The notes below the pieces were generated by a model. It had not been told where the DNA came from and did no database searches. It worked only from the letters and a program-made list of their open reading frames with translations. DNA of 64,000 nt, from NCBI GenBank assembly GCA_024195265.1, contig JAJLRJ010000006.1:18773001-18837000 (forward strand), read 5' to 3'. A program made the translations under genes and the position numbers. Of this stretch, positions 35,258 through 43,617 are shown piece by piece. The first letter of the stretch is position 1; the number at the start of each line of letters is the position of its first letter. The stretch comes from Dendrophyllia cribrosa. Taxonomy: Eukaryota > Cnidaria > Anthozoa > Scleractinia > Dendrophylliidae.

Positions 35258-35512
35258 ATGAATGTTGAAGATTTTGAAAGAATGATGGAAGATAGTGATT
35301 ATATTATAGAATTGTTGAATCTCGGATTTTTGGATGATTTGGCGATAGAAATTATTCTAGAAATCCGAGAAAGAGGTGAACACCCAGAGGACTTAATTGA
35401 TATGTTTATTGAATATGATTTTAATGGAGATGATTTTGAATACGATGAGTTCTCAGCATCAGAAATTGTTGAACTGTTTATGGAACCCTCATCGCTTGAG
35501 AATGTGATATGA
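35258..35512 (+). CDS. Small acidic protein, unknown
   Basis: 84 residues, strongly acidic (for example FIEYDFNGDDFEYDEF), with the ATG in GAAAATG. No domain recognised. It is tail-to-tail with the minus-strand gene ending at 35515, two bases apart. Confidence 0.5.
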   Translation: MNVEDFERMMEDSDYIIELLNLGFLDDLAIEIILEIRERGEHPEDLIDMFIEYDFNGDDFEYDEFSASEIVELFMEPSSLENVI

Positions 35513-35514
35513 GA

Positions 35515-36040
35515 TCACTCAAACAATAAATCATATTTTCTCTCAAACTTCTCCAAATCCAATCCTAAATCAATCACAATCCCATCAACCACCTCCATTG
35601 CTGGAAGGAATTCATTTCGAATGAATTTTCCACTTCTCAAAGCAAAACGCAAATAAGTCAGAGTTTTCTCATAGGTTGTGAAAGCGAACTTTGTCATTTC
35701 AATTTTGTTTCCATATTTCTTCATTTCATTCCCTGTTTTAACAACCAATCCTGCACCTGAAATCACTCCCAAAATCGACTGGGATTCATTGTCACTCCTC
35801 CAGCAATTGCGCCAATCGCAACAAGAGCGGAAGATGTCAAATTCACAAACAAATTCATCTTTTGAAATGTTTGTGAGCTCTTTTCAAACACCAAAATCTT
35901 TTGTGATAGAATCGGAAGAGTTGCTTGATCTCTTCCAGTTCTTCTTTCTCAATGTTGGGGTTAATGTGGTTGAAACTGAAGATGCTCTGCCTTCGCTGAT
36001 CACGGCTTGGTCGTAAAGATTTAATTCTTTTGATGCTCAT
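35515..36040 (-). pseudogene. Polinton gene with hydrophobic centre, split over three frames
   Basis: The N-terminal 61 codons (36040-35855, MSIKRIKSLRP...) stop at a TGA that overlaps an ATG in the -1 frame. That second frame holds a hydrophobic Ala/Gly-rich segment (LTSSALVAIGAIAGGVTMNP) and stops. The third frame, -1 again, carries GVISGAGLVVKTGNEMKKYG and continues to the end at 35515. In related cnidarian elements, as I remember them, these three blocks form one protein. Two small deletions are therefore the simplest reading, and no slippery heptamer is seen at the second break. Function unknown; the middle could be a membrane segment. Confidence 0.6.
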
Positions 36041-36042
36041 TT

Positions 36043-37854
36043 TTAGACTTCAAACAATAAAGAAACCCGGTAACTAAAAGATGTGGGAGGGTTTGTGGTG
36101 AACGGTCTGACCTGAATAGAATCCAATGCCTTCAATGGGAGATTAATCGGTATGGTTTGTGTTCTGCCGTCTTTGGGTGATGTGAAGGTTCTTTTTGCAA
36201 TTTCAACGCTGATGGGTGGATAAGATGGGTAGCCTCGATGCGTAGCATAAGTAACAATTGACTTTAAGGTACAATCAATGGGAATCAACAAATCATCATC
36301 ATCCCCATTAAATTTGATATATAATGCTGGCTGACCCAGATGCCCACTCAAGAAAAAAGATGATTTATTTCCGATTAGTTGATGACCATTCATATCTAAA
36401 TCAGTTTGCATAGTCATCGTCTGATTTTCATAAACGAAAGGAGCATCATAAACAGAACTTGGCACATCTGATTGAGAACCTTTGACGCCATAAATAATCA
36501 GATTTGCTGGACCTTGAGAAGCTGACGACGGTGTTCCTTGCCATTTCAGATCTAAATAAATGAATTCAGGGGGAGAAATCTGCCATTTATGCATGTGAAT
36601 GATTGATCGAGAATATTTGGAAAACTTCTTCGTTGATTGTTGATTGATATTCAAGCTGGTCGAAACAACGTCAACGCTCACATCCGTCATGGAATAGGGG
36701 AAGAATTCAATGCAAATCGTATATTCCCCTTCTGGAAGTTTCAGCATGTTAAATCCAAGTCGACCAGAGTATTCATTAAAAACATCTTTTGTTATTTTCA
36801 AATTGAAAACTTTTTTATTGATCTGATGAGGAGAACTTAGAAAATCAGATAAACCAATCACTGTCATATTATGTTCAGCTTTGGATTCACCCACATCCTC
36901 CATCAAATACCGGAATTCATCCTTCAAGTGGGAGGTTGAAGATATATGCGATTCATTGACATATTTTTTAAGGTCAGCCTCTGTTTTAATCAGTTCCTCT
37001 GCCAGAGCTACTGTCTTGTTATTTAGCTGTGTGTCAACATATTGTTTTGATGTTGCTTCATTGGATGTTTTTGGATCGGGAAGACCAACAAGTTTTTCTC
37101 CTCCCATATCCAATTCCCCAGTCATTGTTCCACCTGATAAAGAAAGCTTATTAGCTGCCAACCCGGAGACTGCCGTGTCCACATATTTTTTGTTGGCTGC
37201 TTGATCGATTGCTGTTGGATCTTTCACGTTATAAACAAATTGGTTTCCCATATCAAGACTTGTTTCCATTGGGAATGTTTCTTTCCGACTGAGAAAAACA
37301 TTCTTTGCATCATTATACGACATCAGATTGTTATAGTTCGCTGATAAATCAGCATAAGTTTGTTGCTTTGATTTGACAACATTGAAAAGTTCTTTCAAAT
37401 CAATGTCTTTCGTTACTTCATGCGTGTGAGCAGGAGCATTTGGGTGGAACTTCTTCAGCGTCACCATATTCACAGCAGAAAGATCATTGGATTCATCTGT
37501 ATCCAGATTTATGATCAGTTTCCGATCCATGTCAATCTCTCCAGGAAGAATCAGTTTCTTTCCCCTGAGATCCAGATCTCCAGTCATATGGGAGGATCCA
37601 TCAACCTGCAAAGAATCTGCTCTTAATTGAATCAGTTTGGTTTCCACACTTCTGTCTAGTGTGTCAACTTGATGTTTTGTGACTGCATCACCATTTGCTG
37701 TTCCTTCAGCGACATTGACTAGTTTTCTGTTTGACATATCATAATCCCCTGTGGATGTCAGTTTAAAACCAACTCCTGGTAATCCATCTTTTCCATCTCG
37801 ACCCCCTCGAGAAGTGCTTGTTGTTTCAGAAAGCAATCCATTTGAATAGCTCAT
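36043..37854 (-). CDS. Fibre-like virion protein with collagen-like stretch
   Basis: About 603 residues. It starts two bases after the ATPase stop, at TTTAAAATG (37854). A short collagen-like GGRDGKDGLPG follows the N-terminus. There are then several shaft repeats of the form TGDLDLRGKKL / TGELDMGGEKLVGLPDP, each followed by a 'T.K.YVDT' unit (KKYVDTAVSG, KQYVDTQLNN). A globular C-terminal part follows. Repeats of this kind make trimeric fibres in tailed phages and adenovirus-like particles. The likely role is host attachment at the vertices, by analogy only. Confidence 0.75.
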   Translation of the reverse strand: MSYSNGLLSETTSTSRGGRDGKDGLPGVGFKLTSTGDYDMSNRKLVNVAEGTANGDAVTKHQVDTLDRSVETKLIQLRADSLQVDGSSHMTGDLDLRGKKLILPGEIDMDRKLIINLDTDESNDLSAVNMVTLKKFHPNAPAHTHEVTKDIDLKELFNVVKSKQQTYADLSANYNNLMSYNDAKNVFLSRKETFPMETSLDMGNQFVYNVKDPTAIDQAANKKYVDTAVSGLAANKLSLSGGTMTGELDMGGEKLVGLPDPKTSNEATSKQYVDTQLNNKTVALAEELIKTEADLKKYVNESHISSTSHLKDEFRYLMEDVGESKAEHNMTVIGLSDFLSSPHQINKKVFNLKITKDVFNEYSGRLGFNMLKLPEGEYTICIEFFPYSMTDVSVDVVSTSLNINQQSTKKFSKYSRSIIHMHKWQISPPEFIYLDLKWQGTPSSASQGPANLIIYGVKGSQSDVPSSVYDAPFVYENQTMTMQTDLDMNGHQLIGNKSSFFLSGHLGQPALYIKFNGDDDDLLIPIDCTLKSIVTYATHRGYPSYPPISVEIAKRTFTSPKDGRTQTIPINLPLKALDSIQVRPFTTNPPTSFSYRVSLLFEV

Positions 37855-37855
37855 T

Positions 37856-38488
37856 TTAAAGTCTTTCATCAAAGTTTTTAGCAATGAATTTCCTCGGCTT
37901 ATCCACATAGAGGAAAGAGAATGGATCATGTGTTGCTTTCTTATAATCTTCTTTGCTGACTTGTGTCTCCGTACAAAGTAGGGAAACTTCATTGTTGCTG
38001 GGGAATTCAAAGATGCAAAAATGAGAACAATTCAGGCGGATATCTTTTGGTGTTTGGAAATAGCTTTGTGAAAGATAAATCATAGAACAATTCTTATGCC
38101 TACCTTGGATAAAATAATCAATTAGAGGTTTTTGATTCTTTTCACAAACAAAATCATCGAAAACAACCAGTTTTTGATTCTCCCCTGACAATTCAGAAAC
38201 TGGGATGATTTCATTCGGGGATGCCTCCACAACATCATACCCAGCTTCTTTGTTGATTGGGTGAAATGTTTTCAGAAGATGTTGATATTTAGCTTGGTTA
38301 AGATTTTTCGCATAGAGATAAATTTTATCATAATACAACAATCTCAAAATCATATCCAGGAGAACATTTGTTTTCCCCGATCCTGAAGGGCCGCAGATCA
38401 ACATTCTGAAAGCTTGATCAGGCATGAAAGGATGAAGCTGTCGAAAATTTGTAATTGGATCCTGACAATCATAATTTGGAATCTTCAT
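37856..38488 (-). CDS. ATP: Genome-packaging ATPase (A32/FtsK-HerA type)
   Basis: 210 residues. Walker A is GPSGSGKT near residue 34 and Walker B is LVVFDDF near 108. A YLSQSYFQTPKDIRLN segment corresponds to the sensor and arginine region shared by Polinton and virophage packaging ATPases. It drives DNA into the capsid. It starts at AATAAAATGAAG and ends in TAA just before the fibre ATG (junction TAAAATG). Confidence 0.93.
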   Translation of the reverse strand: MKIPNYDCQDPITNFRQLHPFMPDQAFRMLICGPSGSGKTNVLLDMILRLLYYDKIYLYAKNLNQAKYQHLLKTFHPINKEAGYDVVEASPNEIIPVSELSGENQKLVVFDDFVCEKNQKPLIDYFIQGRHKNCSMIYLSQSYFQTPKDIRLNCSHFCIFEFPSNNEVSLLCTETQVSKEDYKKATHDPFSFLYVDKPRKFIAKNFDERL

Positions 38489-38492
38489 TTTA

Positions 38493-38632
38493 TTATATTC
38501 AACATCATATTCAACATCATATTCAACATCATATTCAATATCATATTCAATATCATATTCAACATCATATTCAACATCATATTCAACATCATATTCAATA
38601 TCATATTCAACATCATATTCAATATCATATTT
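38493..38632. repeat. 12-bp minisatellite between divergent gene blocks
   Basis: About 11-12 units of CATATTCAACAT or CATATTCAATAT fill the whole gap between the ATPase start (38488, leftward) and the next gene (38644, rightward). The position suggests a bidirectional promoter or origin, which is inference. Confidence 0.85.
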
Positions 38633-38643
38633 TTGGATTTAAA

Positions 38644-39696
38644 ATGAGTTTATTGAAATGGAATGAAATGGCTAAAAGCAAATCTGCTTTGGGTAAAAAA
38701 ATCAACTTTATTCACGATGTCATCACCCAGAAAAAGTTGGGTAAAGAAACAAGTCAAATCGGATTTGAAAAAATGTTCAAACCCATCACATCGAAACTGG
38801 ATGATGTTATTGCATCGAATTTAAGACCACTTCCCCGGAAAAAGAAAGTTGGAAAAGCCAAACTCACAGACATTGATTATTATCCTGAAGTCGATCCATT
38901 TGAAGAGAAGGAAGTTGAAGGTTTGTATGATGATGATGATGAGATTGTATCATCACAAACAGCTAAGCAAATTCCAATAAGACCACCAACATACGAAGAA
39001 GTACTGGAAGAGTTAGAAGGTGAATCTCCTGTATATAAATCAACCGTTCCTGATTATGAAGTGGAAGAAGAGGAAGAGGAAGAGGAAGAGGAAGAGGAAG
39101 AGGAAGAGGAAGAGGAAGAGGAAGTTAAAGGATGGGAAGAAGCTCAAGAAGATATTATTGAAGAAGAAGAAGATAAAATTAATGAAATGCTAGATAAGAT
39201 GGGTTTAGTAAATTATAGCAAAACAGATAAAGTCTTAGCTCAGCCAAATGTTTCAGTAGAAAAGAAAAAAAATTTAATTGCAAACAGCATTATAATGCCA
39301 GCTCATAATATAAGAGCACAACTGAACAACCGTAACAGTTATCTGAACAAAAAATTCAATGATGGTAAAATAACTAAAAATCAAATGGATATAGAAAAGC
39401 AGGCCATAAAAGAAAAAAGAAAAGTACTGAATGACTACATGAAGTATTATAAAAACAAACTCAAGTCATTTAAAGGCTCTGGAGCCCGAAAACGATACGG
39501 ACGTGGCATCTCATTTTTCAACGATCCAAAAGATCTTCTCCAGAAACTTGAAGTCATTATCGGCTCTATCCTTGCTGGGAACACTAACATCAACGTGAGA
39601 AATGAAGGAGTTGCAATTCTCGATATTCTCCTGAAAGAGTTAGTGATTAACAAGCCTCAGCATGAAAAGCTGTACAAAACCTATTTCAAAACATAA
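38644..39696 (+). CDS. Acidic virion-associated protein with PPxY motif, unknown
   Basis: About 350 residues from the ATTTAAAATGAG start; the same frame runs upstream through the minisatellite but has no protein character there. RPPTYEEVLEEL carries a PPxY late-domain-like motif, as in several viral budding and entry proteins. A long Glu run follows, encoded by GAAGAG repeats (39065-39123). The C-terminal block (RYGRGISFFNDPKDLLQKLE...AGNTNINVRNEGVAILD) is, from memory, conserved in cnidarian Polintons. A structural role is inferred from its place upstream of the capsid genes. Confidence 0.7.
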   Translation: MSLLKWNEMAKSKSALGKKINFIHDVITQKKLGKETSQIGFEKMFKPITSKLDDVIASNLRPLPRKKKVGKAKLTDIDYYPEVDPFEEKEVEGLYDDDDEIVSSQTAKQIPIRPPTYEEVLEELEGESPVYKSTVPDYEVEEEEEEEEEEEEEEEEEEEEVKGWEEAQEDIIEEEEDKINEMLDKMGLVNYSKTDKVLAQPNVSVEKKKNLIANSIIMPAHNIRAQLNNRNSYLNKKFNDGKITKNQMDIEKQAIKEKRKVLNDYMKYYKNKLKSFKGSGARKRYGRGISFFNDPKDLLQKLEVIIGSILAGNTNINVRNEGVAILDILLKELVINKPQHEKLYKTYFKT

Positions 39697-39697
39697 A

Positions 39698-40456
39698 ATG
39701 GAAAGAGAAATCGTCCTGTCATCTTACGCTGTTAAGAACAGACAAAACAAACCTGCAGATTTCACAACAAAATTTAATCGTCCAATTATTCTTGATTTGA
39801 ATGAACAATATGTTGTTGGGTTGAAACGAATCATCAATATGAGTTTTACGTGGTATAACATCAATCCACAATATGAAAATCAACTGATTAGGTTTTCCTC
39901 TGATGGTGGGAAAACATTTTCTGATATTGCTTTTCCTGCTGGAGTTTGGGAGTATTCTGGGATAAATGATTTCATTCGGAAAGCAACAGTGGTGAAAGAA
40001 TCTGGGAAAAAAGATGTTTTTCCAATCAATCTTGCTTTCAGCAATGAAACTTTCAGAGTGACAGTTTCACTGGCTGAAAATTATCAACTGGATTTCACCC
40101 AATCGAATTTTGGGGAGCTTGTGGGGTTTGATAAAAAGATTCTGAAGGAGAAAGTTAATGTTGGTCCTAATGTTCCAAATCTCAGTCAAGATACTGATAT
40201 GTTGAACATTCATTGTGATTTGACAAATGACTCACTTGTGGATGGGGAAGAGACTGATATCATCTATTCCTTTTCCACATCTGTTCTGCAAGCATCATAT
40301 AGTTTTGAGCGTGAACCCATAAAAATAGCATTCTGCCCTGTGAATAAAAACACAATAAGCTCAATTCGGATGTATATCACAGACGGGAAAAGAAGAATTG
40401 TTAACCTGAATGGGGCAGACACAGCATTTTCGTTGATATTAAAAAAAAGACTATAA
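39698..40456 (+). CDS. Minor capsid (penton-like) protein
   Basis: About 252 residues. The ATG follows the previous stop directly (ACATAAAATGGAA). Strand-rich sequence with ADFTTKFNRPIILDLNEQYV near the N-terminus and SSIRMYITDGKRRIVNLNG near the end matches the single-jelly-roll minor capsid protein of Polintons and adintoviruses. The stop is followed by the next start in the same TAAAATG arrangement. Confidence 0.82.
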   Translation: MEREIVLSSYAVKNRQNKPADFTTKFNRPIILDLNEQYVVGLKRIINMSFTWYNINPQYENQLIRFSSDGGKTFSDIAFPAGVWEYSGINDFIRKATVVKESGKKDVFPINLAFSNETFRVTVSLAENYQLDFTQSNFGELVGFDKKILKEKVNVGPNVPNLSQDTDMLNIHCDLTNDSLVDGEETDIIYSFSTSVLQASYSFEREPIKIAFCPVNKNTISSIRMYITDGKRRIVNLNGADTAFSLILKKRL

Positions 40457-40457
40457 A

Positions 40458-40868
40458 ATGAAAGCATATGAATTTTCTCGTTATTACCACCCCAAACTGG
40501 GGAAGTTTGTTTATAAGCATAAAGGAACAGGAATCATTTTTGATTCCATTTTCAAGCCACTGAAAAAGATGGTAGGACCAGCTATGAAAGGAATTCTCAA
40601 GAAAGTTGTGAAACCATTTGCGAAAAAAGCTTTGGATGCAGGAATTTCTCACGCTGGAGAAAAAGTGGGTAAAATAGCAGTTGAAAAATCAGGTGATTTA
40701 ATCATGAAAAAACTAGGAAACATGAAGATTGGAAAACGAGGAAAAAAACCACAATCACACCCTTCAATCAAGGTCGCTTCGCTCCCTGCTTCACTCCCAG
40801 CGAAACAACCACAGAGAGAAAGTGCAAATGATATCTTGAATAGACTTATCAGTGGTCAAGGAATTTAA
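40458..40868 (+). CDS. Small basic virion protein, unknown
   Basis: 136 residues, Lys-rich, with an Ala/Gly/Lys helix-forming centre (KKVVKPFAKKALDAGISHAG) and the C-terminus NDILNRLISGQGI. Its size, charge and place between minor and major capsid genes suggest a DNA-condensing or membrane-active virion component. No family is assigned. Confidence 0.6.
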   Translation: MKAYEFSRYYHPKLGKFVYKHKGTGIIFDSIFKPLKKMVGPAMKGILKKVVKPFAKKALDAGISHAGEKVGKIAVEKSGDLIMKKLGNMKIGKRGKKPQSHPSIKVASLPASLPAKQPQRESANDILNRLISGQGI

Positions 40869-40882
40869 AATAATCTATTAAA

Positions 40883-42169
40883 ATGGCTTTTCGATCGAAT
40901 GAATATCTCCAAAGAAATGAATTAGTAAGATTCCAGTTGGATGATGTACTCAGAGCCCCAGCAAATGGGCAACATCAAACAAAAAATGGTTATAAATTCA
41001 CCATCAATGACAGATCAGCGTTCTATGACTGGCATAACGCTTATTTTGAAGTGCAATTTCAACTCCAGAAATTAGCAAATGGTGCTGGATATGCTGCTGC
41101 TGATAGGATAACAGTCATAAATGGCTCACATTCCCTGATAAAACATATGACAATCAGATCTGCAGGGAAGATTGTTTACGAACCTGACAATCTACATAAA
41201 GTTACTTTTGTTAAAAATCTGTTGGAATACTCAGATGATTTCAGCAGATCAGTAGCAAAGAACAGTTTCTGGTATTTGGATACGGATGGAACAACTGCTG
41301 ATACGAATACAGGATTTGAAGCGAGACGACTACAAACTCAAGCAGTTGAAGATAATGGTGGTGGGGGTGCTAAAGATGTTAATTGCATTATCCCCCTGAA
41401 TCGTTTCTCCTTTTTCGAGGAACTGGAAGGTAGGATGTTGGTCCCAATGCAGTTGCAATTCGAAATTAATCTTCAACAGGATGGTGAATTGATTCATAAG
41501 GCTGCTGCTGCTGCTGCTGGAAGAGTTGTTATCAACAGATTTTTGCTTTGGGTGCCAAGACTGACTCCCAAAGATTCTCTTTATGATAAATTTATCAGTT
41601 CATTCCTGAAAGAAACACAATGGAAGTATCTGAGGGAGACATATGATCAATCAGCTCCCGCAACATCATCAGGATTCTTCCAGATTTCAGCGAGCATTGA
41701 TAATGTAAGGCATATTTTTGTCTGGCTGAAAAGATCCGCTCCACCCCATGATATCCCTGCAGAAGACTCTCCATATTTGATGGATACTTTCAAGCTGAAT
41801 GCAGCAGATGATGACTCATCCCTGTCAACTTGCAGATTGGAGTATGGAAATGGAGTGTTTTATCCTGAAACTGACTATGACACGGAATCAAAAGTCAGAA
41901 TCTTCAATGATGTTATGGCTTATGCAATGAGGAAAAATGATTTCAACACTGGTACTCAGTTGAATTTGGCAAACTATCAATCACTCTATGGTCTCATTTA
42001 TTTCGACTTGTCTTACCAAGCTGAAAAACCAACACGAGATCCCAAGCAGTTGATATTTCGATATACGCTGAATGCCAATGCAACTGCCGCCTTCAATGTG
42101 CATGCAGTGGTTCTTTATGAGGAAACAGCTAAGATTAATAAAGTTGGTAATGAGCTGGTCATTGCCTAA
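40883..42169 (+). CDS. Major capsid protein (double jelly-roll)
   Basis: 428 residues, intact. MAFRSNEYLQRNELVRFQLD at the start, FYDWHNAYFEVQFQL and INGSHSLIKHMTIRSAGKIV are typical of the first jelly roll of Polinton/adintovirus hexon-like proteins. The second barrel follows, with LEYGNGVFYPETDYDTESKV and a strand-rich end. It forms the trimeric capsomers of an icosahedral particle. It is rather shorter than many family members. Confidence 0.88.
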   Translation: MAFRSNEYLQRNELVRFQLDDVLRAPANGQHQTKNGYKFTINDRSAFYDWHNAYFEVQFQLQKLANGAGYAAADRITVINGSHSLIKHMTIRSAGKIVYEPDNLHKVTFVKNLLEYSDDFSRSVAKNSFWYLDTDGTTADTNTGFEARRLQTQAVEDNGGGGAKDVNCIIPLNRFSFFEELEGRMLVPMQLQFEINLQQDGELIHKAAAAAAGRVVINRFLLWVPRLTPKDSLYDKFISSFLKETQWKYLRETYDQSAPATSSGFFQISASIDNVRHIFVWLKRSAPPHDIPAEDSPYLMDTFKLNAADDDSSLSTCRLEYGNGVFYPETDYDTESKVRIFNDVMAYAMRKNDFNTGTQLNLANYQSLYGLIYFDLSYQAEKPTRDPKQLIFRYTLNANATAAFNVHAVVLYEETAKINKVGNELVIA

Positions 42170-42201
42170 AGCGAAGTAAAAAACATATGTTATCATTAAA
42201 A

Positions 42202-43002
42202 ATGACAACATATCACCCATATAAAATAAATTTATCTAAAGGACAAAAAGAAAAGCTTGGAAGAGCATTCAGAACAAACACTCCAGTCACCATGAGATTG
42301 GGTAGTAATCAAACAAGTGGAAATGATGAACTGATGCTGACAACTAATCAAATTAAAAGAATCACAAAAGCAAAATCTCTGGGAAAAGGAGTTGAGATTA
42401 AGATAACAAAAACACAAATTAGAAAAGTAATGAAACAAGGTGGAAGTCTATTTTCTGCTATTATTCCTTTGGCTAAAACATTGATACCCACCCTGGGTAA
42501 AACACTTGGGTTGTCAGCACTGGCTGGTTTAGCGAGTGAAGGAGCAAGTCAAGTCGTCAAAGCAATAAGTGGAAAAGGTGGTGGTCAGGTGGGTGGATTT
42601 CTCATCCCCCAAAATAAAATTCAGAAACTGATTGACAATAAACATTTGTTGACAAATAAACAGAAACAAGACATTTTGGTTGCCCTTCAATCAGGAGGAC
42701 AGTTGGTGATGAAACCATCCGTAAAACAGTCTGGTGGATTGTTAGGAAGTGTGTTGGCATCCATTGGAATCCCATTAGCACTTGACATGGTAAAGAATTT
42801 GTTTGGGAAAGGTGCTCCTAGAGTTGGCCGACCAAAAGGAAAAGGAGCTCCAAGATTGGGAGCGTATCCTCCCCCATTTATTGGAAGTTGGAGACGAAAC
42901 CCTGTTGGAATGGGGAAAAAAAAATCAAAAAAGGGCAAAGGACTTCTGCTGGGGACGAACAGCCCATTCAACAACATCCCAATTCTCGGGGCAATATTGT
43001 GA
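42202..43002 (+). CDS. Virion protein, Gly/Lys-rich with hydrophobic segments
   Basis: About 266 residues from the ATG at 42202 (CATTAAAAATGAC); an ATG at 42187 in frame adds five. It contains TTNQIKRITKAKSLGKGVEI, hydrophobic stretches with Gly-Gly (QVGGFLIPQNK, GGLLGSVLASIGIPLALDMV) and a basic end with GLLLGTNSPFNNIPILGAIL. This C-terminal signature recurs, from memory, in cnidarian Polintons. A membrane-lytic role like adenovirus protein VI is possible. The TGA stop overlaps the protease frame, and two A-rich slippery heptamers lie at 42918-42933. Confidence 0.65.
   Translation: MTTYHPYKINLSKGQKEKLGRAFRTNTPVTMRLGSNQTSGNDELMLTTNQIKRITKAKSLGKGVEIKITKTQIRKVMKQGGSLFSAIIPLAKTLIPTLGKTLGLSALAGLASEGASQVVKAISGKGGGQVGGFLIPQNKIQKLIDNKHLLTNKQKQDILVALQSGGQLVMKPSVKQSGGLLGSVLASIGIPLALDMVKNLFGKGAPRVGRPKGKGAPRLGAYPPPFIGSWRRNPVGMGKKKSKKGKGLLLGTNSPFNNIPILGAIL
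42918..42933 (+). promoter_or_regulatory. Candidate -1 frameshift site, virion protein to protease
   Basis: Two heptamers in the zero frame of the virion ORF, A AAA AAA (42918-42924) and A AAA AAG (42927-42933). A -1 slip at either enters the protease frame. Only weak 4-bp stems are visible downstream, so this is the least supported of the three sites. Confidence 0.3.
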
Positions 43003-43433
43003 GGCCTAAATTTGTAATTAAACCGCTGTCAAATATTGATCTGTTGAAGTGGATTGAATATCTGAGGATTCCCAATTTCAAAGGCATCTTTGCGAGAGAT
43101 GAATTTATGCCACAAAAACACACTCCCTGCATCATCAATCTTGATTCACTTGAAAATGCAGGAACTCATTGGGTTTGTTGCGCTCCGGGGAAAAAATTCA
43201 CGTGGTATTTTGACTCTTTTGGAATGGGATTTCCCAAAGAATTCAAAAGTTCCAAACCAGTGATTTGGAACAGCAGTCAGTATCAAAACATAAACAGTGT
43301 TCTTTGTGGGTATTATTGCCTTTATTTCCTCCATCAATGGTCGCAGGGGAAAGATTTCTATGATATTCTCAAACCTCTCAGTTTGACTGATACAATGCAA
43401 AATGAAAGATTCATAAAAGAATATTTCGATTGA
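42999..43433 (+). CDS. PRO: Adenain-like cysteine protease, no ATG start
   Basis: About 144 residues of the maturation protease family (C5/ULP1-like). Catalytic His lies in GTHWVC, Asp in WYFDSFG, and Gln and Cys in SSQYQNINSVLCGYYC. The conserved part begins at FVIKPLSNIDLLKWIEYLRI. The frame is open upstream from 42822 but holds no ATG before the core. At the point where an ATG overlapping the previous TGA would be expected, the triplet is GTG (42999-43001). The frame is -1 relative to the preceding virion ORF, so expression may need a frameshift, a non-AUG start or reinitiation. A lost start codon is the alternative. Confidence 0.85.
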   Translation: MRPKFVIKPLSNIDLLKWIEYLRIPNFKGIFARDEFMPQKHTPCIINLDSLENAGTHWVCCAPGKKFTWYFDSFGMGFPKEFKSSKPVIWNSSQYQNINSVLCGYYCLYFLHQWSQGKDFYDILKPLSLTDTMQNERFIKEYFD

Positions 43434-43435
43434 AA

Positions 43436-43594
43436 ATGAAGTCATATTGTGTGAAGGAGAAAAAACAAACTGAATGTGTTGAGCCATCTGGAATCATGAC
43501 CGCAAAAAATGGAAGAAAGATGTGGTTTTGCCATTGCGCTTCCTGTGGAATCAAAAAGACAAGATTTGTGAAGGCAAAACCCTCGGGAAACTGA
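43436..43594 (+). CDS. Zinc-ribbon-like N-terminal module of the PLA2 protein
   Basis: 52 codons from GAAAATGAAG. MKSYCVKEKKQTECVEP and then FCHCASCGIKKTRFVK follow the treble-clef/zinc-ribbon pattern 'YCVKC...NGR...C..CG.KK' seen at the front of PLA2-type proteins in related elements (DUF5679-like). The second cysteine of the first knuckle is replaced by Glu (residue 8). The ORF stops at TGA (43592-43594) directly after G GGA AAC. The PLA2 domain continues in the -1 frame. Confidence 0.6.
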   Translation: MKSYCVKEKKQTECVEPSGIMTAKNGRKMWFCHCASCGIKKTRFVKAKPSGN

Positions 43595-43617
43595 GTCTGC
43601 CCTCACAAGGTGGGGGC
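43585..43617 (+). promoter_or_regulatory. Candidate -1 frameshift signal, zinc ribbon to PLA2
   Basis: G GGA AAC at 43585-43591 lies in the correct phase (TCG GGA AAC TGA). A 7-base spacer follows, then an 8-bp stem, 43599-43606 with 43610-43617 (GCCCTCAC / GTGGGGGC, one G-U pair), closing a 3-base loop. GGGAAAC is an efficient retroviral heptamer. Confidence 0.5.

Noticed and set aside
35858..35880. Programmed frameshift in the hydrophobic-centre gene
   Set aside because: The first junction has an ordinary ATGA overlap and the second has no slippery heptamer, so deletions are more likely.
37855..38010. N-terminal extension of the fibre ORF
   Set aside because: It overlaps the ATPase C-terminus in another frame. 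The start right after the ATPase stop fits the TAAAATG pattern.
38455..38643. Upstream extension of the 350-residue Polinton protein (HIQHHIQYHIQ)
   Set aside because: It is translation of the 12-bp minisatellite. The TTTAAAATG at 38644 is the better start.
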